From an uncultured Prevotella sp. (GTDB lineage: Bacteria > Bacteroidota > Bacteroidia > Bacteroidales > Bacteroidaceae), in contig UQWP01000087.1 of the NCBI GenBank assembly GCA_900544825.1, positions 1-11,596 of the forward strand: a DNA stretch of 11,596 nucleotides, in the 5' to 3' direction. Positions 1 through 6,082 of this stretch are shown here, piece after piece. The position numbers and the translations under genes are program-made. The notes beneath the pieces were generated by a model. That model worked only from the letters and a program-made list of their open reading frames with translations, had not been told where the DNA came from and made no database searches. Position 1 is the stretch's first letter. Each line of letters opens with the position of its first letter.

Positions 1-173
1 TATCGGAGATTACCAACTTTTTTAGGCACTATTTCTTATCCCGAACTGAGGTAAATCATTATATACCAACTACATACATACATCCAATGATACTTTGATA
101 TTTTTTCGAGAAAAAAAACATTTATGTGCGCAAAAGAAAAGGAAAGAAAGAAAGAAAGCGGTGATGATATATA
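1..173. other. noncoding stretch, no gene seen
   Basis: This A/T-rich stretch lies beyond the terminator of the leftward amylase-fusion gene. It holds no credible reading frame and no RNA gene that I can recognise. The only visible structure is a short GAAA-type simple repeat at about 137-159. A neighbouring gene probably begins or ends just outside the window. Confidence 0.5.
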
Positions 174-210
174 AGAAAAAAACAGCAATGGGGCTACTAC
201 TCCACTGCTG
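174..210 (-). terminator. intrinsic terminator after the amylase-fusion gene
   Basis: Read on the minus strand, CAGCAGTGG (210-202) pairs with CCATTGCTG (191-183), with one U-G wobble. A run of seven T (182-176) follows immediately. The wobble pairs only in the minus-strand RNA, which fits leftward transcription. The hairpin begins 12 bases after the stop codon of the leftward gene. Confidence 0.8.
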
Positions 211-221
211 CTTATTTTATA

Positions 222-2414
222 TTATTGCACAATCTTGAAACGGATACGCAAAGAATGAGCATGCTCATCCCAATTCGTACCGAGCAATACAAACTTGCCG
301 ATCTGAGCCGTTGAGCGGACGTGCTTGCCAATACATGGACAGACATCGTAATCGCCGATGCGAACCAGACGCAACGTCTCGCTGGCATCATCCGGCAGAC
401 GATCAAGCTTCACCTCTGCAGGAATGTGGTCTCGATTCACAAACTCGTAAGTCACAGGCATATCAAGCTCAATCAGGCGATTCATCTCCGTCTCAATCTC
501 CTTCTCCTCCTGGCGGGTAGGCTTGTGATCGACAACGAAGGTCATCTTACTCTTCTTGCGCTCAATATGTGCATTGCGGCTGCGCTCACAGCCAAACATG
601 CGAACCATCAACTGGTTGAGCAGATGCTCAGCCGTATGAGCAGGAGGGAATTCCTCCTTATGATGCTCATTCAATATGATATCACTTTCCTCCATCTTGA
701 CATTGAATTTATAGATTCTTACTCCGTTGGCATCCATCAATATCGGGAATACGCCATCCCTTTTCAACTCTACCTTCGTCTTGCCTCCCGAGAACAGTTC
801 GGTTACCAGAACCTCCTCTTCCGTAATCTGGAAGAAATCGAAAGCATGGCCAGGAATGCAAACCTGCAGCTGGCGAGCCTCCTGGGCAAAGTTGAGCACG
901 ATGAGCATCACCTCATTATCCTTCTTGCGAAGGAAGGCAAAATTGGTACGTGGATCAAAGCCCTCAGAACTCGGATTCACATACATCAGGTCGAAGGTAT
1001 CACCCTCACGAAGCGCCTTCTCCTCATTGGCAAGTCGGAGAAGCTGGCGATAGGTGGCTGCCAGATATTTCTGCTCTGCAGTATATGCTTCCTCCTCACC
1101 ATCCTGATAGGCATGGGTCAGGGTCTCCGGACTCCAGTAGTCGAATATCGTTGTACGGCCGTCTCTGCCGCTGAATCCTTCCTTGTCCATACCCTTCTCG
1201 CCAAACTCCTGTCCACTGTAGAGCATGAAAGGATTCTTCTGGAAGAAGAGACTCATGGCTGCCGCAGGAATCGCCTTCATGGCGCTGCCGCAGAAGAAGT
1301 CGCTGGCGATGCGCTGCCCGTCATGGTTCTCCAGGAAGTAGAGCATGTGCTCACGGATATCATCCACCACCTGCCACTCGTGAGTGATGCTGGCCGCCGG
1401 ACGCTCACCACGAACCACGCCGCGAAGGCAATCGTACATGCCCACCTTGTCGTAGAGATAATCGAAACCCGCCTTTACGTAGTTGCGATACTGGTTAGGA
1501 TCATATACCTCGCCGATAACGATGATATGAGGATACTTAGACTTCAAAATCGATATAGCGTAAGACCAGAATGCAGTTGGCACCATCTCCGCCATATCGC
1601 AGCGGAATCCATCCACACCCTTGCTTGCCCAGTAGAGCAGGATATCCGTCATCTTGCCCCAGGTGCTAGGCACAGGCTCGTAGTGATAGCTTCTGCCACC
1701 TGCATCGCAGTAATCCACACCATAGTTGAGCTTCACGGTCTCATACCAGTCGTTGCAACCCGGATGGTTGTCGAAACGGTCATTTCCCGTAGCTCTTGCC
1801 GGACTCTCCTCGTATGGTTCATAGATCTTGGCATCCTTGGCATTGTAAGCCTTGAACTCCGGTTTAGCATGGCGAATCTCATTCAAGTCGAGACCGCCCC
1901 ATGTATAATAGAAATTGTTCTTGGTAGAGAAGTGCATATTGGTATCATCATCTTCTCCGAGATCCCGTACACCTGCCGGCTTGCAGATGGAATGATACTC
2001 ACGAGCCACATGATTAGGCACAAAGTCCATGATAACCTTCATGCCAGCCTTGTGCGTACGCTCGATAAGACTCTCCCACTCCTTCATTCTCAGGCTGACA
2101 TTCACGGCCAGATCAGGGTCGATGTCATAATAGTCGGTAATGGCGTATGGCGATCCTGCCTTGCCCTTTACCACCTCAGCATGCTGGGTAGGGATTCCAT
2201 AAGATGAGTAGTTTGTCTGTGTGGCGTGACGAATCACACCCGTGAACCAGATATGAGTGAAACCCATGTCATGAATACGGGCCAACACCTCATCACTAAA
2301 GTTATTAAGCTTTCCGCAACCGTTTTCTTCAATGGTGCCATTCTCCTTACGGGTGGTATTCCTGTTACCAAACAATCGGGGGAGCACCTGGTAAATAACT
2401 ATTTTTTCCTTCAT
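222..2414 (-). CDS. GH13 alpha-amylase-type glycosidase fused to a C-terminal AlaX-like tRNA-editing domain
   Basis: The N-terminal part (about 1-467) is a GH13 alpha-glucan-active barrel with all the usual motifs. These are DFVPNH at 130-135, GFRCD with nucleophile D273, GE with acid/base E302, and NHD at 363-365, so it should be catalytically competent. Residues about 468-573 look like the usual C-terminal beta-sandwich. There is no signal peptide, which suggests a cytoplasmic enzyme acting on imported or stored alpha-glucans. From Met574 to the end (157 residues) the sequence matches short AlaX-type aminoacyl-tRNA editing proteins: HTAEH at 593-597 and CIGKH at 694-698 supply the metal-binding HxxxH and CxxxH. 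The junction is in frame with almost no linker. The start MKEKIVIYQ fits the start of the GH13 barrel. The gene lies 91 bp downstream of fabD with no clear promoter of its own. The exact glucan substrate cannot be told. Confidence 0.9.
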   Translation of the reverse strand: MKEKIVIYQVLPRLFGNRNTTRKENGTIEENGCGKLNNFSDEVLARIHDMGFTHIWFTGVIRHATQTNYSSYGIPTQHAEVVKGKAGSPYAITDYYDIDPDLAVNVSLRMKEWESLIERTHKAGMKVIMDFVPNHVAREYHSICKPAGVRDLGEDDDTNMHFSTKNNFYYTWGGLDLNEIRHAKPEFKAYNAKDAKIYEPYEESPARATGNDRFDNHPGCNDWYETVKLNYGVDYCDAGGRSYHYEPVPSTWGKMTDILLYWASKGVDGFRCDMAEMVPTAFWSYAISILKSKYPHIIVIGEVYDPNQYRNYVKAGFDYLYDKVGMYDCLRGVVRGERPAASITHEWQVVDDIREHMLYFLENHDGQRIASDFFCGSAMKAIPAAAMSLFFQKNPFMLYSGQEFGEKGMDKEGFSGRDGRTTIFDYWSPETLTHAYQDGEEEAYTAEQKYLAATYRQLLRLANEEKALREGDTFDLMYVNPSSEGFDPRTNFAFLRKKDNEVMLIVLNFAQEARQLQVCIPGHAFDFFQITEEEVLVTELFSGGKTKVELKRDGVFPILMDANGVRIYKFNVKMEESDIILNEHHKEEFPPAHTAEHLLNQLMVRMFGCERSRNAHIERKKSKMTFVVDHKPTRQEEKEIETEMNRLIELDMPVTYEFVNRDHIPAEVKLDRLPDDASETLRLVRIGDYDVCPCIGKHVRSTAQIGKFVLLGTNWDEHAHSLRIRFKIVQ
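225..695 (-). other. AlaX-S-like editing domain encoded inside the amylase gene
   Basis: This segment encodes residues 574-730 and begins with a methionine, so it may once have been a separate gene. It has the HxxxH (H593, H597) and CxxxH (C694, H698) metal ligands of AlaX proteins and of the alanyl-tRNA synthetase editing domain. A downstream KHVRSTAQIG stretch matches the family's THxxxTxEIG pattern. Length and order resemble the short archaeal AlaX-S proteins of about 157 residues. Known AlaX proteins hydrolyse mischarged tRNA-Ala; activity here is inferred. No ribosome-binding site precedes Met574, so separate translation has no visible support. Confidence 0.8.
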
Positions 2415-2434
2415 TTAGCGGTCGTTACTTAAAT

Positions 2435-2485
2435 GATAAAACGCTTTACCCTCCCGGCAACGCCTTTGCCGGGAAGATAAAACGC
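2435..2485. repeat. hairpin flanked by 10-bp direct repeats between fabD and the amylase gene
   Basis: A perfect inverted repeat, CCCGGCAA (2453-2460) and TTGCCGGG (2466-2473), has a 5-base loop and one further T-A pair outside. The 10-mer GATAAAACGC occurs on both sides, at 2435-2444 and 2476-2485. On the minus strand only a weak T-containing tail follows, so the hairpin could be a partial terminator or an mRNA-stabilising element between the two genes. The flanking copies also allow a small palindromic repeat element. Confidence 0.5.
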
Positions 2486-2505
2486 ATGATTATTCTGATA
2501 GATGA

Positions 2506-3393
2506 TTATGCGATACCGTGATTACCTACAGTCTTGTCGATGCGGCCAATCATACCCTGCAAAGCCTTGCCAGGACCACACTCTGTGAAATCGTCAGCAC
2601 CATCGGCAATCATAGCCTGAACAGAAGCTGTCCAGCGTACTGAGCTTGTGAGCTGAGCGATGAGGTTCTGCTGAATCTCAGCTGGATCTGTATGAGGCTT
2701 GCCATCTACATTCTGATAAACAGGGCACTTAGGAGCTGAGAAAGCAGTCTTCTCGATAGCTGCCTGAAGTTCGTCCTTAGCTGGCTGCATCAATGGAGAG
2801 TGGAAAGCACCACCTACCTTCAAAGGCAGGGCACGCTTGGCACCGGCAGCCTTCAACTGCTCGCAGGCAGCATTGATAGCGTCAACATTACCAGAGATAA
2901 CGAGCTGACCAGGGCAGTTGTAGTTGGCAGCAACTACCACGTTGCCCTCAGAGCTAACCTGAGCGCAGATCTCCTCAACCTTCTCATCAGGCAAACCGAT
3001 GATGGCAGCCATGGTACCAGGATTAGCCTCGCAAGCCTTCTGCATAGCGTTAGCACGTGCAGCCACCAGCTTCAAGCCATCCTCGAAAGCCATAGCACCT
3101 GCAGCTACCAAGGCAGAGAACTCACCGAGAGAGTGACCAGCTACCATAGCAGGCTGGAACTCATCGCCCAGGCAAAGAGCAGAGATAACAGAGTGGAGGA
3201 ATACAGCAGGCTGAGTAACTTTGGTTTCCTTCAACTGCTCATCTGTACCAGCGAACATGATATCAGTAATCTTAAAGCCGAGAATCTCATCAGCCTTATC
3301 GAAAAGTTCTTTTGCCAATGCGTTGTTATCGTAGAGGTCCTTACCCATACCTACGAACTGAGAACCCTGACCAGGGAAAACAAATGCTTTCAT
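2506..3393 (-). CDS. fabD: malonyl-CoA:ACP transacylase
   Basis: This enzyme transfers malonyl from CoA to acyl carrier protein and so supplies the extender unit for type II fatty-acid synthesis in the cytoplasm. The 295-residue length is normal. Visible motifs are FPGQGSQ at 6-12 (oxyanion-hole glutamine), GHSLGE at 86-91 with nucleophile S88, R113 in AARANAMQ for the malonyl carboxylate, and GGAFHSP at 194-200 with catalytic H198. The start MKAFVFPGQGSQ is typical of the family. The leader is A/T-rich with no Shine-Dalgarno, and a TATCTTTG promoter box lies 68 bp upstream. The gene is isolated from other fab genes and is followed by the amylase-fusion gene on the same strand. Confidence 0.96.
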   Translation of the reverse strand: MKAFVFPGQGSQFVGMGKDLYDNNALAKELFDKADEILGFKITDIMFAGTDEQLKETKVTQPAVFLHSVISALCLGDEFQPAMVAGHSLGEFSALVAAGAMAFEDGLKLVAARANAMQKACEANPGTMAAIIGLPDEKVEEICAQVSSEGNVVVAANYNCPGQLVISGNVDAINAACEQLKAAGAKRALPLKVGGAFHSPLMQPAKDELQAAIEKTAFSAPKCPVYQNVDGKPHTDPAEIQQNLIAQLTSSVRWTASVQAMIADGADDFTECGPGKALQGMIGRIDKTVGNHGIA

Positions 3394-3461
3394 TTTTATC
3401 TATTTTAAAAATTTATTATTAATAATATCTACTTTAAAAGCGAATTCTATGAATTCGACTG

Positions 3462-3469
3462 CAAAGATA
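3462..3469 (-). promoter_or_regulatory. probable promoter -7 box for fabD
   Basis: On the minus strand the bases read TATCTTTG, followed by C. This is an exact match to the Bacteroidetes -7 consensus TAnnTTTG, 68 bp before the fabD start. I do not see a convincing -33 TTTG at the usual distance, so the assignment rests on the -7 box alone. Confidence 0.5.
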
Positions 3470-3521
3470 CAATATTTTTCTGAGAATCGGGAGAGAATAA
3501 GCTAAAATAAAGTTATAGATA

Positions 3522-3551
3522 TACTAAATTACCATTATATCATACGATTTT
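3522..3551. repeat. two short motifs shared with the fusA2 upstream region (copy A)
   Basis: TACTAAATTAC (3522-3532) and ATCATACGATTTT (3539-3551) both recur exactly upstream of the EF-G2 gene, in the opposite order (10133-10143 and 10108-10120). Here they sit between the rplI terminator and fabD. On the minus strand the first contains TAATTTAG, a near match to the -7 promoter consensus. The function is unknown and the match could be chance in A/T-rich DNA. Confidence 0.3.
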
Positions 3552-3583
3552 GCCTCAAAAGCTTTATAGAATACCCTGAAAAC

Positions 3584-3616
3584 AAAAAATCCCTAATGCC
3601 TTTCGGCAAAAGGGAT
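3584..3616 (-). terminator. intrinsic terminator of the rpsF-rpsR-rplI operon
   Basis: On the minus strand ATCCCT (3616-3611) pairs with AGGGAT (3594-3589). An inner TGCC/GGCA helix closes a GAAA loop, separated by a symmetric internal loop. A run of six T follows (3589-3584) and then GTTTTC. It lies about 70 bp beyond the rplI stop codon. Confidence 0.85.
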
Positions 3617-3686
3617 CTTTATATTAATTTGCTTTACAGTGCGAAAATTTTCGTACTTGTGTCGATTTGAGATTATTTTTTGAGGA

Positions 3687-4205
3687 TTACTCAGCTGCTG
3701 GAGCCTCTTCCTCAGCTACAGCCTCAGCTGCAACCTCCTCAGCAGCAGGAGCTGCAACAGGAGCGTTCTCAGCAACAACGTTAACTGGAACCTTAACCTC
3801 AACCTCCTTGTGATAGTGTACAGTAGCCTCGTACTCGCCTACCTTCTTAGCATCCTTCATAGTGATGATCTTGCGATCAACCTCGATGCCCTTCTTAGCG
3901 AGCTCCTCAGCAACAGTTGCAGCGTTAACTGAACCGTAGAGCTGACCTGTAGCACTAACCTTAGCAGCGATAGTAAGAACGATGCCATTGAGAGCCTCGC
4001 CCTTCTTAACAGCCTCAGCCTTGATAGCCTCAAGCTTGTGAGCCTGCTGCTTCAAATCCTCAGCCAACTGCTTCTTAGCAGATGGAGAAGCGATAACAGC
4101 CTTACCTGTAGGGATAAGGAAGTTACGACCATAACCACTCTTTACATTTACGATATCGTTCTTGTATCCAAGACCGATAATATCTTGCTTCAAAATAATT
4201 TCCAT
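3687..4205 (-). CDS. rplI: 50S ribosomal protein bL9
   Basis: bL9 binds 23S rRNA at the base of the L1 stalk and helps hold the reading frame. The N-terminal domain is clear: MEIILKQDIIGLGYKNDIV followed by a G-x-GRNFLIP segment at about 24-32. A charged connecting helix and the C-terminal domain follow. At 172 residues it exceeds the usual 148-150 because of an Ala/Glu-rich tail of roughly 25 residues, low in complexity and probably disordered. It is the last gene of the operon, 19 bp after rpsR. It has a strong AGGAGG ribosome-binding site, unusual for this group. Confidence 0.96.
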   Translation of the reverse strand: MEIILKQDIIGLGYKNDIVNVKSGYGRNFLIPTGKAVIASPSAKKQLAEDLKQQAHKLEAIKAEAVKKGEALNGIVLTIAAKVSATGQLYGSVNAATVAEELAKKGIEVDRKIITMKDAKKVGEYEATVHYHKEVEVKVPVNVVAENAPVAAPAAEEVAAEAVAEEEAPAAE

Positions 4206-4214
4206 TCTTCTTCT

Positions 4215-4220
4215 CCTCCT
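4215..4220 (-). promoter_or_regulatory. strong Shine-Dalgarno for rplI
   Basis: On the minus strand AGGAGG stands 9 bases before the rplI ATG, in the 19-base gap after rpsR. Bacteroidetes genes seldom carry such a site. Only rpsR shows another well-placed one in this window. It supports the annotated rplI start. Confidence 0.8.
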
Positions 4221-4224
4221 TAAA

Positions 4225-4494
4225 TTACTTCATCAAATCGGTTACGTAAGGAAGCAAAGCGATCTGGCGAGCACGCTTAACAGCCTGTGCCACGCGGCGC
4301 TGATACTTCAAAGATGTACCTGTGATACGACGTGGAAGGATCTTACCCTGCTCGTTCAAGAACTTCTTCAAGAACTCTGGGTCCTTATAGTCGATGTACT
4401 TAATACCGCTCTTCTTGAAACGGCAATACTTCTTCTTCTTTGTGTCGATAGAAGGAGCGGTCAAATAACGGATTTCTGATTTCTGATCTGCCAT
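4225..4494 (-). CDS. rpsR: 30S ribosomal protein bS18
   Basis: bS18 sits on the 30S platform as a heterodimer with bS6. The protein has 89 residues, with the signature CRFKK at about 24-28 and the near-universal C-terminal block KILPRRITGTSLKYQRRVAQ followed by KRARQIALLPY. The start follows the rpsF stop codon by 2 bases, so the two are likely translationally coupled. An AGGAGG site lies 7 bases before the ATG, inside the last codons of rpsF. In Bacteroidetes ribosomes bS18 is one of the proteins that cover the 16S anti-Shine-Dalgarno, which makes this site noteworthy. Confidence 0.97.
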   Translation of the reverse strand: MADQKSEIRYLTAPSIDTKKKKYCRFKKSGIKYIDYKDPEFLKKFLNEQGKILPRRITGTSLKYQRRVAQAVKRARQIALLPYVTDLMK

Positions 4495-4496
4495 GA

Positions 4497-4841
4497 TTAA
4501 GCCTCCTCTTTTTTACCAAGCTTTGCACGACGCTTCTCTGCGTAAGCGGCAGCATACTTGTCAAGTTTAACAGTCATGTAACGAATTACTTTCTCGTCGC
4601 GGCGATAAGCTGTCTCGAGCTTAGCGATTACAGTTGGCTCAGCCTTGAACTCAACCAAGCTGTAGAAGCCTGATGTCTTCTTCTCGATGTTGTAAGCCAA
4701 CTTCTTCAAACCCCAAGCCTCTTTGTTCAGAATCTCAGCACCATTATCGGTGAGTACCTTCTCGAACTTAGCGACCGTTTCCTTCATCTGTTCATCAGAC
4801 AAAACGGGAGTCAAAATGAAAACGGTTTCGTATTGATTCAT
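4497..4841 (-). CDS. rpsF: 30S ribosomal protein bS6
   Basis: bS6 binds 16S rRNA cooperatively with bS18. The 114 residues begin MNQYETVFILTPVLSDEQ, the usual start of the family, and contain the conserved WGLKKLAYNI and YRRDEKVIRYM segments; a basic tail ends KKEEA. The reading frame stays open far upstream, but that part crosses the promoter and leader and has no ribosomal similarity, so the start at 4841 is chosen. No Shine-Dalgarno lies close by; the nearest AGGAGA is 38 bases upstream. It is first gene of the operon with rpsR and rplI. Confidence 0.96.
   Translation of the reverse strand: MNQYETVFILTPVLSDEQMKETVAKFEKVLTDNGAEILNKEAWGLKKLAYNIEKKTSGFYSLVEFKAEPTVIAKLETAYRRDEKVIRYMTVKLDKYAAAYAEKRRAKLGKKEEA
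4502..4507 (-). promoter_or_regulatory. strong Shine-Dalgarno for rpsR
   Basis: AGGAGG on the minus strand lies 7 bases before the rpsR ATG and overlaps the last sense codons of rpsF (Glu-Glu-Ala). The overlap means coding constraint on rpsF could partly explain it, but the spacing is ideal. Confidence 0.7.
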
Positions 4842-4933
4842 ACTACTTTTGTAAATAATTAAAAAATTAATATTAAAATTCTCCTGCAAAAGATAGAAAT
4901 GTGCGCGTAAACACACCACATTCCACGAATTGC
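4842..4933 (-). promoter_or_regulatory. 5' leader of the rpsF operon, possible regulatory structure
   Basis: About 90 bases separate the likely transcription start from the rpsF ATG. Near the 5' end GUGUG (4916-4912) can pair with CGCAC (4905-4901) around a 6-base loop. A longer alternative hairpin, 4937-4914, is possible if transcription starts early enough. The rest is A/T-rich. In several bacteria the bS6-bS18 complex binds its own leader; whether this leader does is inference. Confidence 0.3.
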
Positions 4934-4937
4934 GGTG

Positions 4938-4969
4938 CAAAATTACAACTTTTTCTTGAATTAACCAAA
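4938..4969 (-). promoter_or_regulatory. promoter of the rpsF-rpsR-rplI operon
   Basis: On the minus strand TTTG (4969-4966) is followed after 20 bases by TAATTTTG (4945-4938). This matches both boxes and the spacing of the Bacteroidetes housekeeping promoter. It overlaps a promoter facing the other way. Confidence 0.7.
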
Positions 4970-4986
4970 TATTTTTTGTACTTTTG
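4956..4986 (+). promoter_or_regulatory. promoter of the small membrane protein gene
   Basis: TTG (4956-4958) is followed after 20 bases by TACTTTTG (4979-4986), then CA. This fits the Bacteroidetes promoter pattern and predicts a leader of roughly 25 bases before the ATG at 5016. Its -33 region lies inside the divergent rpsF promoter. Confidence 0.65.
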
Positions 4987-5015
4987 CAGAAAATAATTGT
5001 TAATTGCACGAAAAT

Positions 5016-5204
5016 ATGAAAAAAAGACTCAAAAAATCGCTCCAAACCCTCCCTTCCATGGGTATGACCTTCATCGTCTTGGGCGTTCTGCTGCTTGCGG
5101 CAAGCTTCGCCTTTGCCATCAAGAGCAACATCATGCTGGTTGCAGGTTTGTTCTTCATCCTGGCTGGCGTTGCCGGATTTGTCTATTCGCTGAAAAAGGG
5201 ATAA
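5016..5204 (+). CDS. small two-helix membrane protein of unknown function
   Basis: I do not recognise the family. The 62-residue product has a basic N-terminus (MKKRLKKSLQ) and two hydrophobic segments, about 17-34 and 37-58, joined by a very short turn containing a lysine. It ends in a short basic tail (KKG). This suggests a hairpin in the inner membrane with both ends in the cytoplasm. The ATG at 5016 is chosen over a TTG four codons upstream because it gives a typical positively charged start. The gene has its own promoter-like boxes and a strong terminator, so it is probably transcribed alone. It is divergent from rpsF and convergent with rprY. Confidence 0.75.
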   Translation: MKKRLKKSLQTLPSMGMTFIVLGVLLLAASFAFAIKSNIMLVAGLFFILAGVAGFVYSLKKG

Positions 5205-5255
5205 GAAACGGAACCTGTACATGATGGTCCAGATAAGGCGATTCAGAAATGAAAG

Positions 5256-5290
5256 AAAGGGATAGGTTTTTGCAAACTTATCCCTTTTCT
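5256..5290. terminator. bidirectional terminator between the small membrane gene and rprY
   Basis: A 14-bp stem pairs 5256-5269 with 5274-5287 around a TTGC loop, with one G-T wobble at 5265/5278. It has A-rich sequence on the left and TTTTCTCATTATTTTT-type sequence on the right. The wobble pairs in the plus-strand RNA but is a C-A mismatch in the minus-strand RNA. It should therefore be strongest for the rightward gene, yet it can also serve rprY, whose stop codon is about 50 bp away. Confidence 0.85.
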
Positions 5291-5338
5291 CATTATTTTT
5301 ATATAGATTTCTCTATATACTGTCTTTTCCTTACCTGA

Positions 5339-6037
5339 TTAATCCATATCCGGCACGATGAGCTTGTAGCCTTTACCATGGATATTGATGATTTCAATCT
5401 GCGGATCTTCCTTCAGATGCTTGCGGAGCTTGGTGATATACACATCCATAGAGCGCGCATTAAAGTAGTTGTCATCAATCCAGATGGTCTTCAATGCGAA
5501 ATCACGCTGAAGAATCTCGTTGGCATGAGCGCAGAGAAGCGCAAGAAGCTCATTTTCCTTGGTGGTCAGCTTGGTCTGCTCATCACCGATGGTAAGCAGC
5601 TGCTTCTGCGTATCGAAGGTAAACTTGCCGATGTGGTACATGGTAGATTCCTTGGTCTTCTTGCCACGTACACGGCGCAGGATAGCCTCTACACGGAACA
5701 CCAGCTCCTCCATAGAGAATGGTTTGGTGATATAATCGTCAGCACCTATCTTGAAGCCTTCCAGAATATCCTCCTTCAAAGTCTTGGCAGTAAGGAATAC
5801 GATTGGCAGATCTGCTGTCTGCTGGCGAATCTCCTGAGCCAGGGTAAAGCCATCCTTCTTAGGCATCATCACATCGAGTACGGCAATATCATACTTATTC
5901 TTGGTGAACTCCTTGAAGCCTACCTCACCGTCAGGGCACAATGTTGTAGCAAAGCCCTTGGTCTGCAGATACTCACGAAGCAACATACCCAAATTCTCAT
6001 CATCCTCGCAAAGCAGGATTTTTACTGTCTCTTCCAT
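5339..6037 (-). CDS. rprY: OmpR/PhoB-type response regulator RprY
   Basis: This DNA-binding regulator is the partner of the kinase encoded just upstream. The receiver domain (about 5-122) has the acidic pair D12/D13, phosphoacceptor D55 in LDVMMPK, T83 and K105 in the ITKPF motif. A winged-helix effector domain (about 135-228) carries TTKENELL and the recognition-helix region NARSMDVYITKLRKHL, ending with HGKGYKL. The 232-residue length fits the family. The name is given from resemblance to RprY of Bacteroides fragilis and from the paired gene order. The start lies 45 bp after the rprX stop codon with no promoter between, so one transcript is likely. Target genes cannot be read from this window. 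Confidence 0.9.
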   Translation of the reverse strand: MEETVKILLCEDDENLGMLLREYLQTKGFATTLCPDGEVGFKEFTKNKYDIAVLDVMMPKKDGFTLAQEIRQQTADLPIVFLTAKTLKEDILEGFKIGADDYITKPFSMEELVFRVEAILRRVRGKKTKESTMYHIGKFTFDTQKQLLTIGDEQTKLTTKENELLALLCAHANEILQRDFALKTIWIDDNYFNARSMDVYITKLRKHLKEDPQIEIINIHGKGYKLIVPDMD

Positions 6038-6082
6038 ATTCTTATTATTTTTACTTGTTAATATTCTATATATTATTGTCTC

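Noticed and set aside
137..159. GAAA simple repeat as a phase-variation tract
   Set aside because: It is short, imperfect, and not placed in a promoter or coding start that I can identify.
321..2207. 628-codon open frame on the plus strand opposite the amylase-fusion gene
   Set aside because: The antisense product has no recognisable domain, while the minus-strand frame has all GH13 and AlaX motifs. Long antisense frames often arise from codon bias.
5004..5015. TTG start for the small membrane protein, four codons earlier
   Set aside because: The ATG at 5016 gives a typical basic N-terminus, and TTG starts are less common.
4842..5222. Upstream extension of the rpsF reading frame to a 241-residue protein
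   Set aside because: The extra part spans the promoter, the leader and the divergent small gene. bS6 proteins start at MNQYETVF.
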